64,000 nt of DNA from Hyalangium ruber (GTDB lineage Bacteria; Myxococcota; Myxococcia; Myxococcales; Myxococcaceae): assembly GCF_034259325.1 (NCBI RefSeq), contig NZ_JAXIVS010000009.1:248001-312000 (forward strand). The letters are read 5' to 3'. The notes below the pieces were generated by a model, which did no database searches, had not been told where the DNA came from, and worked only from the letters and a program-made list of their open reading frames with translations. The translations under genes were made by a program, and so were the position numbers. Numbering within the stretch: position 1 is the first letter of the stretch; every line of letters begins with the position of its first letter. Below, in pieces: positions 9,601 through 16,696 of the stretch.

Positions 9601-9838
9601 TGACGCCCGGGGCGCCGTTCATCGCCGTCTCGATGGGCAGCGTGACGAGCGTCTCCACCTCCTCGGGAGACAGCCCTCCCGCCTCCGTCATCACCGTGAC
9701 GGTCGGGCGGTTGAGGTCCGGGAAGACGTCCACCGGCATCTGGAGGACGACCCAGGTCCCCCAGACGAGGAGCGCCGCCGCCGACGCGAGGACGAAGATG
9801 CGGTTGCGCAGGCTGAACTGGATGATCCAATCGAACAT
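6662..9838 (-). CDS. heavy-metal RND efflux permease (HME-RND), metal unknown
   Basis: A 1058-residue inner-membrane proton/metal antiporter of the CzcA/CusA superfamily, of full length. The N-terminal membrane helix (12-34) is followed by the first porter loop, the central helices and the second loop. Helix 4 reads GELVDDAIVDVEN (399-411), which differs from the DFG-x3-D-x6-E signature of CzcA. The second loop lacks the three CusA methionines: the first site reads NEGTATINLLAKPG. It therefore belongs to another HME branch and its metal cannot be named from sequence. The adaptor gene ends 4 bases upstream and the TolC-like gene is two genes further up, forming one complete tripartite pump. 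Confidence 0.9.
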   Translation of the reverse strand: MFDWIIQFSLRNRIFVLASAAALLVWGTWVVLQMPVDVFPDLNRPTVTVMTEAGGLSPEEVETLVTLPIETAMNGAPGVKRVRSTSGVGLSVVYVEFDWGTDIYLDRQLVAERLQVAEERLPRDVSPTLTPISSIMGEILLLGIQSEGGKTSPLEVRSLADWVIRQRLLTLPGIAQVTVMGGGVKQYQVLVDPRKLLAYNLTLQEVEEAAGLAQSNTTGGFLERKSQEYLVRNLARTSSVEELADTVVAFREGVPIRLRQVAEVKLGAQVKRGDGGMNGAPAVIMAIQKQPGASTIELTKQVESSLEELRRTLPADVKVQTLFKQAVFIEKAIDNVVEALRDGAILVVIVLFLFLLNFRTTAITLTAIPLSFIITGLVLKAFDISVNTMTLGGLAVAIGELVDDAIVDVENVFRRLKENRHKPDPEPVLTVIYKASSEVRNSIVFATILVVLVFIPLFAMGGIEGRLFIPLGLAYIISIIASLFVSLTVTPALCSYLLPKMKHMEDEKDGFLVRFLKQQDRRLLHVTLAHPYKVMIIAGVLVVAALAAVPFFGREFMPPFNEGTATINLLAKPGTSLEESNRIGTLAEQLIKAVPEVASVGRRTGRAEQDEHAEGVHYTEIDVDFKAGGREREVVLEDLRHRLDQLPGVATNIGQPISHRLDHLLSGIRAQIAVKLFGSDMDTLRQKAEEVRQVMAGVPGVVDLQVEQQTLIPQLKIRLKREEAARYGVRPGAMAELLETAFNGKVVSQVVEGQRTFDVLVRYDERTRADVDAFRRTLVDTPSGAKVPLSAIAEVEEGRGPNVINHDNIQRRIVVMANTSGRDLGGVVGDIRQRVADQVQLPTGYFVSYEGQFESQQAATRLIGLLSLFSLAGMFLVLYAHFRSVTLVLQVMLNIPLALVGSVAAVLLTTQTLSVATLVGFITLCGIASRNTIMMISHYMHLVQVEGEHFDEKMIVRGSLERLVPVLMTALTAGLALIPLVLAAGDPGKEILHPVATVILGGLISSTLLDMAVTPAVFFKFGRPALEKFLAARAERQKKLASESPEGTSFDTGTAAQH

Positions 9839-9842
9839 GGGC

Positions 9843-11015
9843 CTACTGCCCTCCAGCGGCGGACCGCAGCTGGTACGTGCCGCGTGTGACGACGCGCTCG
9901 CCCTCTTTCAACCCCTGGCGGACCACGTGGTACTCGCCATCCCGTGCGCCCAGCGCCACGTCCCGGGCAACGAACTCCTCGGGGCCCACATGGACATAGA
10001 CCCGCTTGCGCCCCTCCACCTCCACGACAGCCGCGTCGGGGACGGCGAGGCTCTCCTGCTCGCCCCCGGAGCCGATGGCCACCTCGGCGAACGTGCCCGG
10101 CCTCAGGCGTCCGTCGTCGTTCTGGACCTCGAAGATGACCTTCACCGTCCGGGTGGACTCCTCCACCACCTGGCCGAGGTTGAAGAGCTTCGCGGGGAAC
10201 CAGCGGTCCGCGTAGCCCTCCACCTTCACCAGCGCCTCCCGGGCCTCTTCGATCCGTGGAATGTCATCGGGGAAGACGTTGGCCTCCACCCAGACGACCT
10301 GCGGGTCGAGCACGGTGAAGAGCACCTTGGACGGCTCCACCTGCTCGCCCAGGGTCGCGTTCGCCTCGACCAGCACCCCGTCGAGAGGGGATACCAGGGG
10401 GAATTGGGAGAGCTTGCCGCCGGTGCCACCCTGGCCCGCGCCCGCGTACAGCTCCCGCTCGCGGACAGCGCGGGTGTGCTCCTGCTCGGCCACCTGCACC
10501 GCGAACTCCGCCTGCTGAACTTCCTTCTGGGCCACCACGCCGGCGAGGGACTTCACCCGGTCGAGGTCGCGCCGGGCCTGCTCGAGCGCGGCCTGGGCCT
10601 GTCCCACCGCCGCCTCGGCCTGGATGCGCCCCGTGGCAAGCCCGCTGGCCTCGGAGGCCGAGAGGCTCTGCTGGAGCACGGCGAGCACCTGTCCCTTCTT
10701 CACGCGCGTCCCAACGAGGGGGATCTGGCTGCCCTGCGAGAGCACCCGGCCCGCGACGGGGGCGAAGATCTGCGCGTGCCGGTCGGTCCGGGGGATGACC
10801 TTCCCGGGAACGGTCGTGCGCATTTCGAGCTTGCGGCGGCTCACCGGCTCGGTGCGTACCCCGAGCAGAAACTGGGACTCCTTGGGGAGCAGGATGACAC
10901 CGGCGGGGGCAGCGGACGCGGCCTGCTTGGGCCCCTCACCATGGTCCTCTCCGCCATGAGCGAAGGCAGCCACCGGCGCCAGCAGGATGAGCGCAGAGAG
11001 AAGGAGCTTACGCAT
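9843..11015 (-). CDS. RND periplasmic adaptor (membrane fusion protein)
   Basis: A 390-residue adaptor that would bridge the RND pump and the outer-membrane channel. The cleavable signal peptide (MRKLLLSALILLAPVAAFAH) is followed at once by GGEDHGEG, a short metal-binding-like His/Asp/Glu segment. Then come the first half of the lipoyl domain, a long helical hairpin (about 125-210), the second lipoyl half, and beta-barrel and membrane-proximal domains ending in VTRGTYQLRSAAGGQ. It overlaps the upstream YtkA-like gene by 8 bases and is followed by the pump gene after 4 bases, so translational coupling is likely. Confidence 0.9.
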   Translation of the reverse strand: MRKLLLSALILLAPVAAFAHGGEDHGEGPKQAASAAPAGVILLPKESQFLLGVRTEPVSRRKLEMRTTVPGKVIPRTDRHAQIFAPVAGRVLSQGSQIPLVGTRVKKGQVLAVLQQSLSASEASGLATGRIQAEAAVGQAQAALEQARRDLDRVKSLAGVVAQKEVQQAEFAVQVAEQEHTRAVRERELYAGAGQGGTGGKLSQFPLVSPLDGVLVEANATLGEQVEPSKVLFTVLDPQVVWVEANVFPDDIPRIEEAREALVKVEGYADRWFPAKLFNLGQVVEESTRTVKVIFEVQNDDGRLRPGTFAEVAIGSGGEQESLAVPDAAVVEVEGRKRVYVHVGPEEFVARDVALGARDGEYHVVRQGLKEGERVVTRGTYQLRSAAGGQ

Positions 11016-11601
11016 CGGACACCTCGGTGGAGCGGCGGCGCGAGCGGGTGAGGCGACGGCCCCCCCACAGTGCGGCCACCGCGAGCACGGCTAGCCCCAG
11101 TGCCGCGAGCAGGACTGTGCGCCAGGGAAAGCCATGAGAGTGCGGCTCGGCCTGATCCGTTGCGGCCACGCCGACCTTGAGTGCGCCGAGCGCGAGGACC
11201 TCTGCCTCCTGCCCGCGGTTCACGGAGGCCATTACCTCCCAGTCGCCCTCTCCGGGGAAGGTCACGGTGGCCGTGTAGATGCCGGCGTGCTCGGTCGGAG
11301 TCGCGTTCGACTTCACCTCACTAGCGCCCAGGAAGCTGAGCTCGACCGCTGCTCCCTCGATGGGAGCATTGGTGCGTGGATCAGCCACGAACACCCGGAA
11401 GGGCGCCTCAGCGCCAGGCGCCGCCATGGCTCCCTTCATGAGGACCTCGAAAGCCTCTCCGGTGGCTCCCACCGACTGGCCCTGTCCAGTGGTCGCGGCG
11501 GGTGGGGGAGGCGCATCGCCGTGATCTTCTCCGCCGTGAGCCCAGGCGAGCCCTGGCAGGACCAGTCCAAGAGTGAGAACCGCAGCCATCCATCGCATCA
11601 C
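11008..11601 (-). CDS. YtkA/FixH-like membrane-anchored periplasmic protein
   Basis: A 197-residue protein with a signal peptide ending GLAWAH and then GGEDHGDA, the same His/Asp start as the adaptor downstream. Residues about 50-140 form an immunoglobulin-like domain of the YtkA/FixH kind, with FPGEGDWEVMASV near its end. A single membrane helix (about 162-182) is followed by a basic RRLTRSRRRS tail in the cytoplasm. It overlaps the TolC-like gene by 4 bases and the adaptor by 8 bases. The placement between channel and adaptor suggests an accessory part of this pump or a metal donor; no function is known to me. Confidence 0.65.
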   Translation of the reverse strand: MMRWMAAVLTLGLVLPGLAWAHGGEDHGDAPPPPAATTGQGQSVGATGEAFEVLMKGAMAAPGAEAPFRVFVADPRTNAPIEGAAVELSFLGASEVKSNATPTEHAGIYTATVTFPGEGDWEVMASVNRGQEAEVLALGALKVGVAATDQAEPHSHGFPWRTVLLAALGLAVLAVAALWGGRRLTRSRRRSTEVSDA

Positions 11602-12926
11602 TGACGTGCCTCCATTGGGAGCTGTCCGGTTGCCCGCATCAGCTCATCCAGCGCGCGCACGTACTCCACGCGCGCTTCCACGTACTCCTGCCGCGCCTGC
11701 TGGGAGCGATCCCGGGTGTTGAGCAGTTCGAGAAGGTCTACTTGGCCGGCCTCGAAGCTCTTGCGGATGAGTTCCAGGTTTCGCTCCACCTTGGGCAGGG
11801 CCGCGGTGACCGCTTCGAGCGCCTCCCGGCTGCGCTCCACCGCCGCGAACGCCGCCGCTACCTCGGTATCCACCAGGCGCTCGGTCGCCTCACGCTCGAT
11901 GGTTGCCGCTGCCTTTTCTGCCTGAGCTGCCCGGATAGGGCCCTGCTGGCGGTTCCACAGCGGCAGCGGAATCGAGATGCTGCCCATGAGCAGTGAGGAG
12001 ACCTCTCCGCCTCCACCAGGCGAAGCATCCAGAGGGTCGAAGCGCTCGCGCTCATAGCCCAGGCGGAGCGTGGGGTTGGGGATCCGCTCGCGGTAGTGCA
12101 GGTGGAGCCGCGCCTCGGCCGCCTCCTGCGAGTAGCGGGCAGCGGCCAGGTCTGCCCGCCGCTCTCTGGCGAGAGACTGGAGGTTCTCCAGCGGCGCCAG
12201 CGTGGGAGTGGGCAGGGACAGGTCCGCTACCGTCAGGCGCATACCGTCAGGTCGGCCTAACAGCCGTGCGAGGTCCAACTGCGCCTGGACGAGCTCCGTC
12301 TCGGCGGAGGACAGCTCTCGCCGGGAGCGGGCGACATCTACCGCCACCACATTGCGCTCCAACTCGGAGATGTCGCCTGCCTGGAAGCGGGACTCGGCGG
12401 CCTTCTCCAGCGTGAGGTTGAGCTCCAGCGACTCGCGCGCCAAGGCCCGGAGACGCTCGGCCCGCCACAGCCGGAGGAAGGCGCCGGAGGCATCCCGCGC
12501 CACCTGCGCCTCCAGAGCGGCCCAGCGGGCCTGGGCCTCCCTGAGTTGAGCGGACGCCTGCGCCTTGCGCAGCCCTCGCTGCCCGGCAATCTCGAACTCC
12601 TGAGCGAGGCCGATACCGAGGCGCCGCTCGCCCTCGTTGTTGAAGGGCCGGTCGCTGCCCACTTCGGCCTCGATCTCTGGATTGCTTGGCAGCAGCTGGC
12701 GGGCCTGCGCCAGCTCGGCTTCTTGGAGTCCCAGGCGCTCGCGGGCGGCCCTCAGCTCCAGGTTACGCTCCCGAGCCTGCGCGATGACCTCGGCCCGGGT
12801 GAGCGGCACCGGTGCCTGCGCCGCAGTGGCGCCCGACAGCATGAGCATCGTGGCAACCAGGGAGAGAGACACCCGAGATGTGGATCGGCGCTGCATGTCA
12901 GCCAGGAATTGCATCAGGTGTGCCAT
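11598..12926 (-). CDS. TolC-family outer-membrane efflux channel (CzcC-like)
   Basis: About 442 residues from the ATG at 12926; an upstream in-frame start at 12995 and a downstream one at 12896 are also possible, and none has a strong ribosome binding site. A signal peptide ends GATAAQA. The mature protein shows the two repeated TolC-family halves: long coiled-coil helices with ELAQARQLLPSNPEIEAEVG in the first half and LRLGYERERFD in the second, ending with the helix that carries LLELLNTRDRSQQAR. It forms the exit duct of the first pump. It is the first gene of that operon, and a palindromic motif lies about 70 bases upstream. Confidence 0.85.
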   Translation of the reverse strand: MAHLMQFLADMQRRSTSRVSLSLVATMLMLSGATAAQAPVPLTRAEVIAQARERNLELRAARERLGLQEAELAQARQLLPSNPEIEAEVGSDRPFNNEGERRLGIGLAQEFEIAGQRGLRKAQASAQLREAQARWAALEAQVARDASGAFLRLWRAERLRALARESLELNLTLEKAAESRFQAGDISELERNVVAVDVARSRRELSSAETELVQAQLDLARLLGRPDGMRLTVADLSLPTPTLAPLENLQSLARERRADLAAARYSQEAAEARLHLHYRERIPNPTLRLGYERERFDPLDASPGGGGEVSSLLMGSISIPLPLWNRQQGPIRAAQAEKAAATIEREATERLVDTEVAAAFAAVERSREALEAVTAALPKVERNLELIRKSFEAGQVDLLELLNTRDRSQQARQEYVEARVEYVRALDELMRATGQLPMEARQ

Positions 12927-12988
12927 TTTCAACCTGTTGAAATTGGGGCTTGTTTCAGGCTGGAGCAGGCCAGGAAGTGTGATCCCCA

Positions 12989-13005
12989 AGGTCACACCGT
13001 GATGT
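12989..13005. promoter_or_regulatory. palindromic TYAC-N3-GTGA motif, copy 2
   Basis: TCACACCGTGA (12992-13002) lies about 66 bases upstream of the TolC-like start and just after the stop of the response-regulator gene. Its position suits an operator or activator site for the first efflux operon. I found no well-formed -24/-12 promoter beside it. Confidence 0.4.
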
Positions 13006-13015
13006 GTCCGAGGCG

Positions 13016-14413
13016 TCAGGTGGGCTCCTTGAAGTCATCGGACTTCAGGCCGTAGCGCTTGAGCAGGCGGTGGAGGCTCTCGCGCTCCATGCCGGCGCGC
13101 TCCGCGGCTCGCGTCACGTTGCCCCCGAACTCCCGCAGCAGCGCCACCAGGTAGTCGCGGGAGGCGCGATCCCGTGCGAGATCCACCGCCTCGCGGAACG
13201 GCATCTTCACCATCACATCGGCGGGCAGCGTTCCCTGCTGCCCACCCGAGACCTCCGAGGGCAGATCCGCGAGGCTGATCTTCGTACCGCTACAGATCGC
13301 CGCCGCGCGCTCGATGGCGTTCTCCAACTCGCGGACATTGCCCGGCCAGGAGTAGCCGGTGAGCGCTCGCAGCGCATCGGGCTCGAAGCCCTCCACCTGC
13401 TGCCGGTAGGTCTTCGCCGCCTTCTCCAAGAAGTGCATGGCGAGCAGGGGGATGTCCTCGCGCCGCTCCCGCAGGGGAGGCAGGTGCACCGGGAAGATGT
13501 TGAGGCGGTAGAAGAGGTCCTCCCTGAATCGGCCCGCGCCCGCCTCGGCTTTGAGGTCCCGATGGGTCGCGGCCACGAGGCGCACATCGATGCGGCGAGA
13601 GGCCGTATCCCCCACCCGGCGCACTTCCTTCTCTTGAAGCGCGCGGTTGAGCTTCACCTGGACCGCGAGGGGCAGCTCGCCGATCTCGTCGAGGAAGAGC
13701 GTGCCGCCATCGGCCTCCTCGAAGAGCCCTGCCTTCGTCTCCACCGCGCCGGTGAAGGCTCCTCGCACATGGCCGAAGAGCTCGCTCTCGATGAGCTCGG
13801 CGGGCAGCGCCCCGCAGTTCACCGGGATGAAGGACCCCTCCTTCCGAGGGCCCTGGTAGTGGATGGCCCGCGCCACCAACTCCTTGCCCGTCCCCGTCTC
13901 CCCGGTGACAAGCACGGTGATGTCCAGCTCCGCTGCCCGCCCGAGCAGGCCGTAGAGCGCACGCATGGGGGGACTTTTGCCGATGATGTTCTGGAAGCTG
14001 AAGATGCTATCCAGCTCGCGCCGCAGCGAGTCCGCCTGCTCCTTGAGCCGCTTACGCTCGAGCGCCCGGGCCACCACGAGCCCCACCTCGTCCGGATCGA
14101 AGGGCTTGGAGAGGTAGTCGTAGGCTCCCTCCTTGATAGCCTCCACTGCCTTGGGGATGGAGGCGTGGGCAGTCATGAGGATGACCTCGGTGTTGGGCGC
14201 GTGCTGCTTGACGGCCTTGAGGACCTCGAAGCCGTCCGCCCCCGGCATGCGAATGTCCGTCAACACCACATCGAAGCGCTGGGCCTGGATGAGGGAGAGC
14301 GCACGGCTGCCATCCTCGGCGGTCGTCACGCGGTAAGCGTCGCCGAGAATGCGGGCGATCAGCTTGAGCATGTTCTCCTTGTCGTCAGCGACGAGAATGC
14401 TCGGCTTATCCAT
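13016..14413 (-). CDS. sigma-54-dependent response regulator (NtrC/ZraR type)
   Basis: A 465-residue three-domain activator. The receiver (1-120) has the acidic pair D10/D11, phosphoacceptor D53 in VVLTDIRMPG and K103. The AAA+ domain has Walker A GETGTGKE (171-178), the sigma-54 contact loop GAFTGA (218-223), Walker B FLDEIG and the NIFPVHLPPLRER sensor segment. The C-terminal Fis-type helix-turn-helix contains NVTRAAERAGMERESLHRLL. It starts on the base after the stop of the sensor kinase gene, so the two are one unit. It probably activates the adjoining metal-efflux operon, as ZraR does for zinc-responsive genes; this is inferred from position. Confidence 0.92.
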   Translation of the reverse strand: MDKPSILVADDKENMLKLIARILGDAYRVTTAEDGSRALSLIQAQRFDVVLTDIRMPGADGFEVLKAVKQHAPNTEVILMTAHASIPKAVEAIKEGAYDYLSKPFDPDEVGLVVARALERKRLKEQADSLRRELDSIFSFQNIIGKSPPMRALYGLLGRAAELDITVLVTGETGTGKELVARAIHYQGPRKEGSFIPVNCGALPAELIESELFGHVRGAFTGAVETKAGLFEEADGGTLFLDEIGELPLAVQVKLNRALQEKEVRRVGDTASRRIDVRLVAATHRDLKAEAGAGRFREDLFYRLNIFPVHLPPLRERREDIPLLAMHFLEKAAKTYRQQVEGFEPDALRALTGYSWPGNVRELENAIERAAAICSGTKISLADLPSEVSGGQQGTLPADVMVKMPFREAVDLARDRASRDYLVALLREFGGNVTRAAERAGMERESLHRLLKRYGLKSDDFKEPT

Positions 14414-15838
14414 CTACGTGCTCCGAGGAAGAAGGAGGGTGAACTCGGCGCCGCCCTCGGGGTGGGTGCGCGCCTGGATGCTGCCGCCGTGGGCCTGAGC
14501 GATGGCTTGGGAGACAGCCAGCCCCAGCCCCGTGCCATGTGGCTTGGTGGTGAAGAAGGGCTCGAAGAGCCGCTCGCGTGCCTCGGGGGGAAGGCCAGGC
14601 CCGCTGTCACGAACCGTCAGCGCCAGCGCTTGGTCGAGCGCGTGGATGGCGACAATCACCCGGCCCCTGGCGCCCGCGGCCTCCACCGCGTTCTTCACCA
14701 GGTTGGTCAGCACCTGATGCAGCCGGCGCGGATTCCCGGCGACGTGCCCCTGTCCCTCCAGTAGGAGCGCTGGTCCGGAAGCCTGGGCGGACTCGCGCAG
14801 GCGGGAGAAGATCTCCTCGGCCATCTGGCGCAGGTCCACGGATTCTCCTGAGACCTGCTGCGGTCTGGAGAGGTCAAGCAGCCCCTCCACGATGTCCCGG
14901 GAGCGCAGCGTCTCCTCTTCGATGATGCGCAGATCCTCGGCCAGCGCTCCCTCCGCCTTGCGCTGGAGCAGCCGCACGTAGCCGAGGATGACGCCCAGGG
15001 GGTTGTTGATTTCGTGTGCCACGCCCGCCGCCAGTCGGCCAATACTCGCCAGCCGCTCGCTCTGGACCAGACGCTGCTGGTGCTCTTGAAGCGCCTCGGT
15101 CATCCGATTGAACTGGCGGGCCAGCCGCCCGAACTCGTCCTCCCGGTCCACCTCGATGCGGGTGGAGAGGTCCCCAGCGGCAAGCCTTGACGCGCCAGCT
15201 TCGAGCCGTGCCACCGGTAACGCCACGGAGCGGCCGATGTAGACACCGAAGGCGAGGGCGAACAGGGCCGCTGCGATGAACAGGACAAGGGTCCAGAGGA
15301 TGCTGGCGTGCTGGACAGCGCCTGCGTGCTCTTCGAACCCGCCGATGGTGCGTTCGTACTCCTCGGCGAGGGCGTCAGCGTGGTGCTGGATGAGGTTTAC
15401 CAGCTCAAGCGCGCGGCCGTGCTCGCGGAGCACCGTGGCACGGTCACCGCCCAGGAGGGCAGGTAGGATGGCTTCGCGGAAGAGCAGGTCCAACTCTCCC
15501 GAGGCTCGGCGCATCACATCCAGATGAGTGCGCGCCTTCTCGCCAGCAGTCTGCTCTTGTACTTCCCCCAGCAGTGCGAGCACTCGCCGGTGTGCTTCCT
15601 CGTAGAGCGGCAGATGGCTCTCGTTGCCCAGGATGATGCTGTGCGCCTGGTGAGCGTACAGATCACGCACCGCGCTGGAGAGCGCGAGGGCGGTGCGTAC
15701 CCCTGTCTCCTGCCGCTTCACTTGGTGCAGGGCCTGGTGGATCTCCGTGAGCCCCCGCAGGGCTGCGTAGGACGCGGCCCCAAACGCCAGGACCAGGAGC
15801 GCGAATGCAACGAGGAGCTTTCTGCCAGTTCCGGACAC
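14414..15838 (-). CDS. membrane sensor histidine kinase
   Basis: About 474 residues from a GTG at 15838 preceded by TTGGGGAC; the open frame continues upstream to 16066 but that part lacks kinase-like sequence. Membrane helix 1 (7-28) and helix 2 (about 180-203) enclose a periplasmic four-helix-bundle sensor of about 150 residues with several His residues. Then come a HAMP linker (about 204-255), the dimerisation domain with phosphoacceptor H275 in GVAHEINNPLG, and the ATPase domain with the N box TNLVKNAVEAAG and glycine boxes DSGPGLP and GTGLGLAV. The His-bearing sensor loop and the neighbouring pump suggest that it reads a metal or envelope stress. Confidence 0.9.
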   Translation of the reverse strand: MSGTGRKLLVAFALLVLAFGAASYAALRGLTEIHQALHQVKRQETGVRTALALSSAVRDLYAHQAHSIILGNESHLPLYEEAHRRVLALLGEVQEQTAGEKARTHLDVMRRASGELDLLFREAILPALLGGDRATVLREHGRALELVNLIQHHADALAEEYERTIGGFEEHAGAVQHASILWTLVLFIAAALFALAFGVYIGRSVALPVARLEAGASRLAAGDLSTRIEVDREDEFGRLARQFNRMTEALQEHQQRLVQSERLASIGRLAAGVAHEINNPLGVILGYVRLLQRKAEGALAEDLRIIEEETLRSRDIVEGLLDLSRPQQVSGESVDLRQMAEEIFSRLRESAQASGPALLLEGQGHVAGNPRRLHQVLTNLVKNAVEAAGARGRVIVAIHALDQALALTVRDSGPGLPPEARERLFEPFFTTKPHGTGLGLAVSQAIAQAHGGSIQARTHPEGGAEFTLLLPRST

Positions 15839-15977
15839 GTCCCCAAGGCATCTCCTGCAAGAGGCCAAGTTGCGCCTATCAAGGAGCTTGCCAACTGCCG
15901 CAGGCGCGGAAGTGCCTGAAAAGAGGAGGGTTGGAAGACGAGGACCGGAGGTCTTCAGCCACAGGGCGTGATCGATG

Positions 15978-15994
15978 GGGTTACACTGTGACGC
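15978..15994. promoter_or_regulatory. palindromic TYAC-N3-GTGA motif, copy 3
   Basis: TTACACTGTGA (15981-15991), preceded by GGGG, sits about 143 bases upstream of the sensor kinase start. With copy 2 it brackets the two-component gene pair, as expected if the pair controls itself and the pump operon. This role is inferred. Confidence 0.4.
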
Positions 15995-16053
15995 TGAGGC
16001 GCAACCCCGCAACCAGCGCGTGCCCCGCACGCCGGTTGCTATGTTCCTGGGCC

Positions 16054-16362
16054 ATGTTCGCATCAATCAGTGCATGGGCTCTTCTGATGGTCTTGGGGAG
16101 CCAGGCCACGCCAGAGCCGGTACAGCAGGCAGTGAAACGAGTCGACCCGCCCGCAGGGCCCGGCGCCATGGCTCCGAACCTCGGGCTCTCCGGGCCGGAT
16201 GAACTGCTGCTGACGTGGCTCGAGCCACAGGAGCCTCTGGAGGGGAAGCCCCAGGGGCACCGGTTGCGCTTCGCGCGTCTCAAGGAGGGCGCCTGGAGCG
16301 CGGTGACCACTCGTAGCCTATGCTCTCCCGCGCTGGAGGGCGTCCCATGGCCGCACGGCTGA
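16054..16362 (+). pseudogene. 5' fragment of an exported sialidase-like (BNR) protein
   Basis: The frame starts with a signal-peptide-like MFASISAWALLMVLGSQA. It continues with APNLGLSGPDELLLTWLEP and HRLRFARLKEGAWSAVTT, which look like the first two blades of an exo-alpha-sialidase/BNR-repeat protein. After about residue 86 (near 16312) the sequence stops resembling that family and runs into the next fragment, in another frame. So only the N-terminal quarter of the gene remains. The break probably came with the rearrangement around the insertion sequence. Confidence 0.45.
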
Positions 16363-16646
16363 CCGTTGCACTCTTGCTCTCGGCACTGGCCACTGCGTGC
16401 GGAACCACGCGGATGGTCCGCCTCGAAACCGGCCAGGGCGAGACCCTCGTCCACCTTCCTCGAACGGAAGGAGCAGATCCGGTGGAACTGGGGAGGGAAG
16501 AGTCCATTCAGGCTCTGGTAGCGCAGGCCCGGCCGGTGAGGCCCTCGGCCAACCCTGAGCAAGCCGCACGAGAGCTCTTCGGTGTTTCACCGCGCAGTGG
16601 TTGGTACGGGTACACCCCTGCATGCCCCGGCAATGTCCGAACGTGA
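16347..16646 (+). pseudogene. truncated SitA-type (swarm inhibition toxin) lipoprotein gene
   Basis: The ATG has GGAGGG six bases upstream. The frame codes for a lipoprotein signal ending LATAC (Cys18) and then MVRLETGQGETLVHLPR, DPVELG and a PEQAARELFGVSPRSGWYGY segment. This is the conserved N-terminal region I associate with the SitA5 family of myxobacterial polymorphic toxins delivered by outer-membrane exchange. After about 95 residues the frame enters the inverted repeat of the insertion sequence at 16633 and stops. The toxin domain is missing and its rest is not found on the other side of the element; no immunity gene is seen. Confidence 0.6.
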
Positions 16647-16652
16647 GGGTTG
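16633..16652 (+). repeat. left terminal inverted repeat of the IS
   Basis: ATGTCCGAACGTGAGGGTTG, an exact complement of 18177-18196. It replaces the downstream part of the sitA-like gene. Confidence 0.85.
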
Positions 16653-16696
16653 GTCGGAATATGTAACCCAGTGGGTAAGTAGTAGGGCATCCAACC

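Noticed and set aside
12926-13000. A possible sigma-54 promoter (TGGCCTGCTCCAGCC on the minus strand) before the first efflux operon
   Set aside because: The GG and GC elements are nine bases apart instead of ten, and the -12 part lacks TTGC; the spacing is strict in known promoters.
13004-14764. A 586-codon plus-strand frame opposite the response regulator
   Set aside because: It lies over clear receiver, AAA+ and Fis domains on the minus strand and shows no motif of its own.
14414-16066. The longer version of the sensor kinase beginning at 16066
   Set aside because: The extra 76 residues are not kinase-like, contain no membrane helix and would cover the regulatory motif at 15981; the GTG at 15838 starts just before the first membrane helix.
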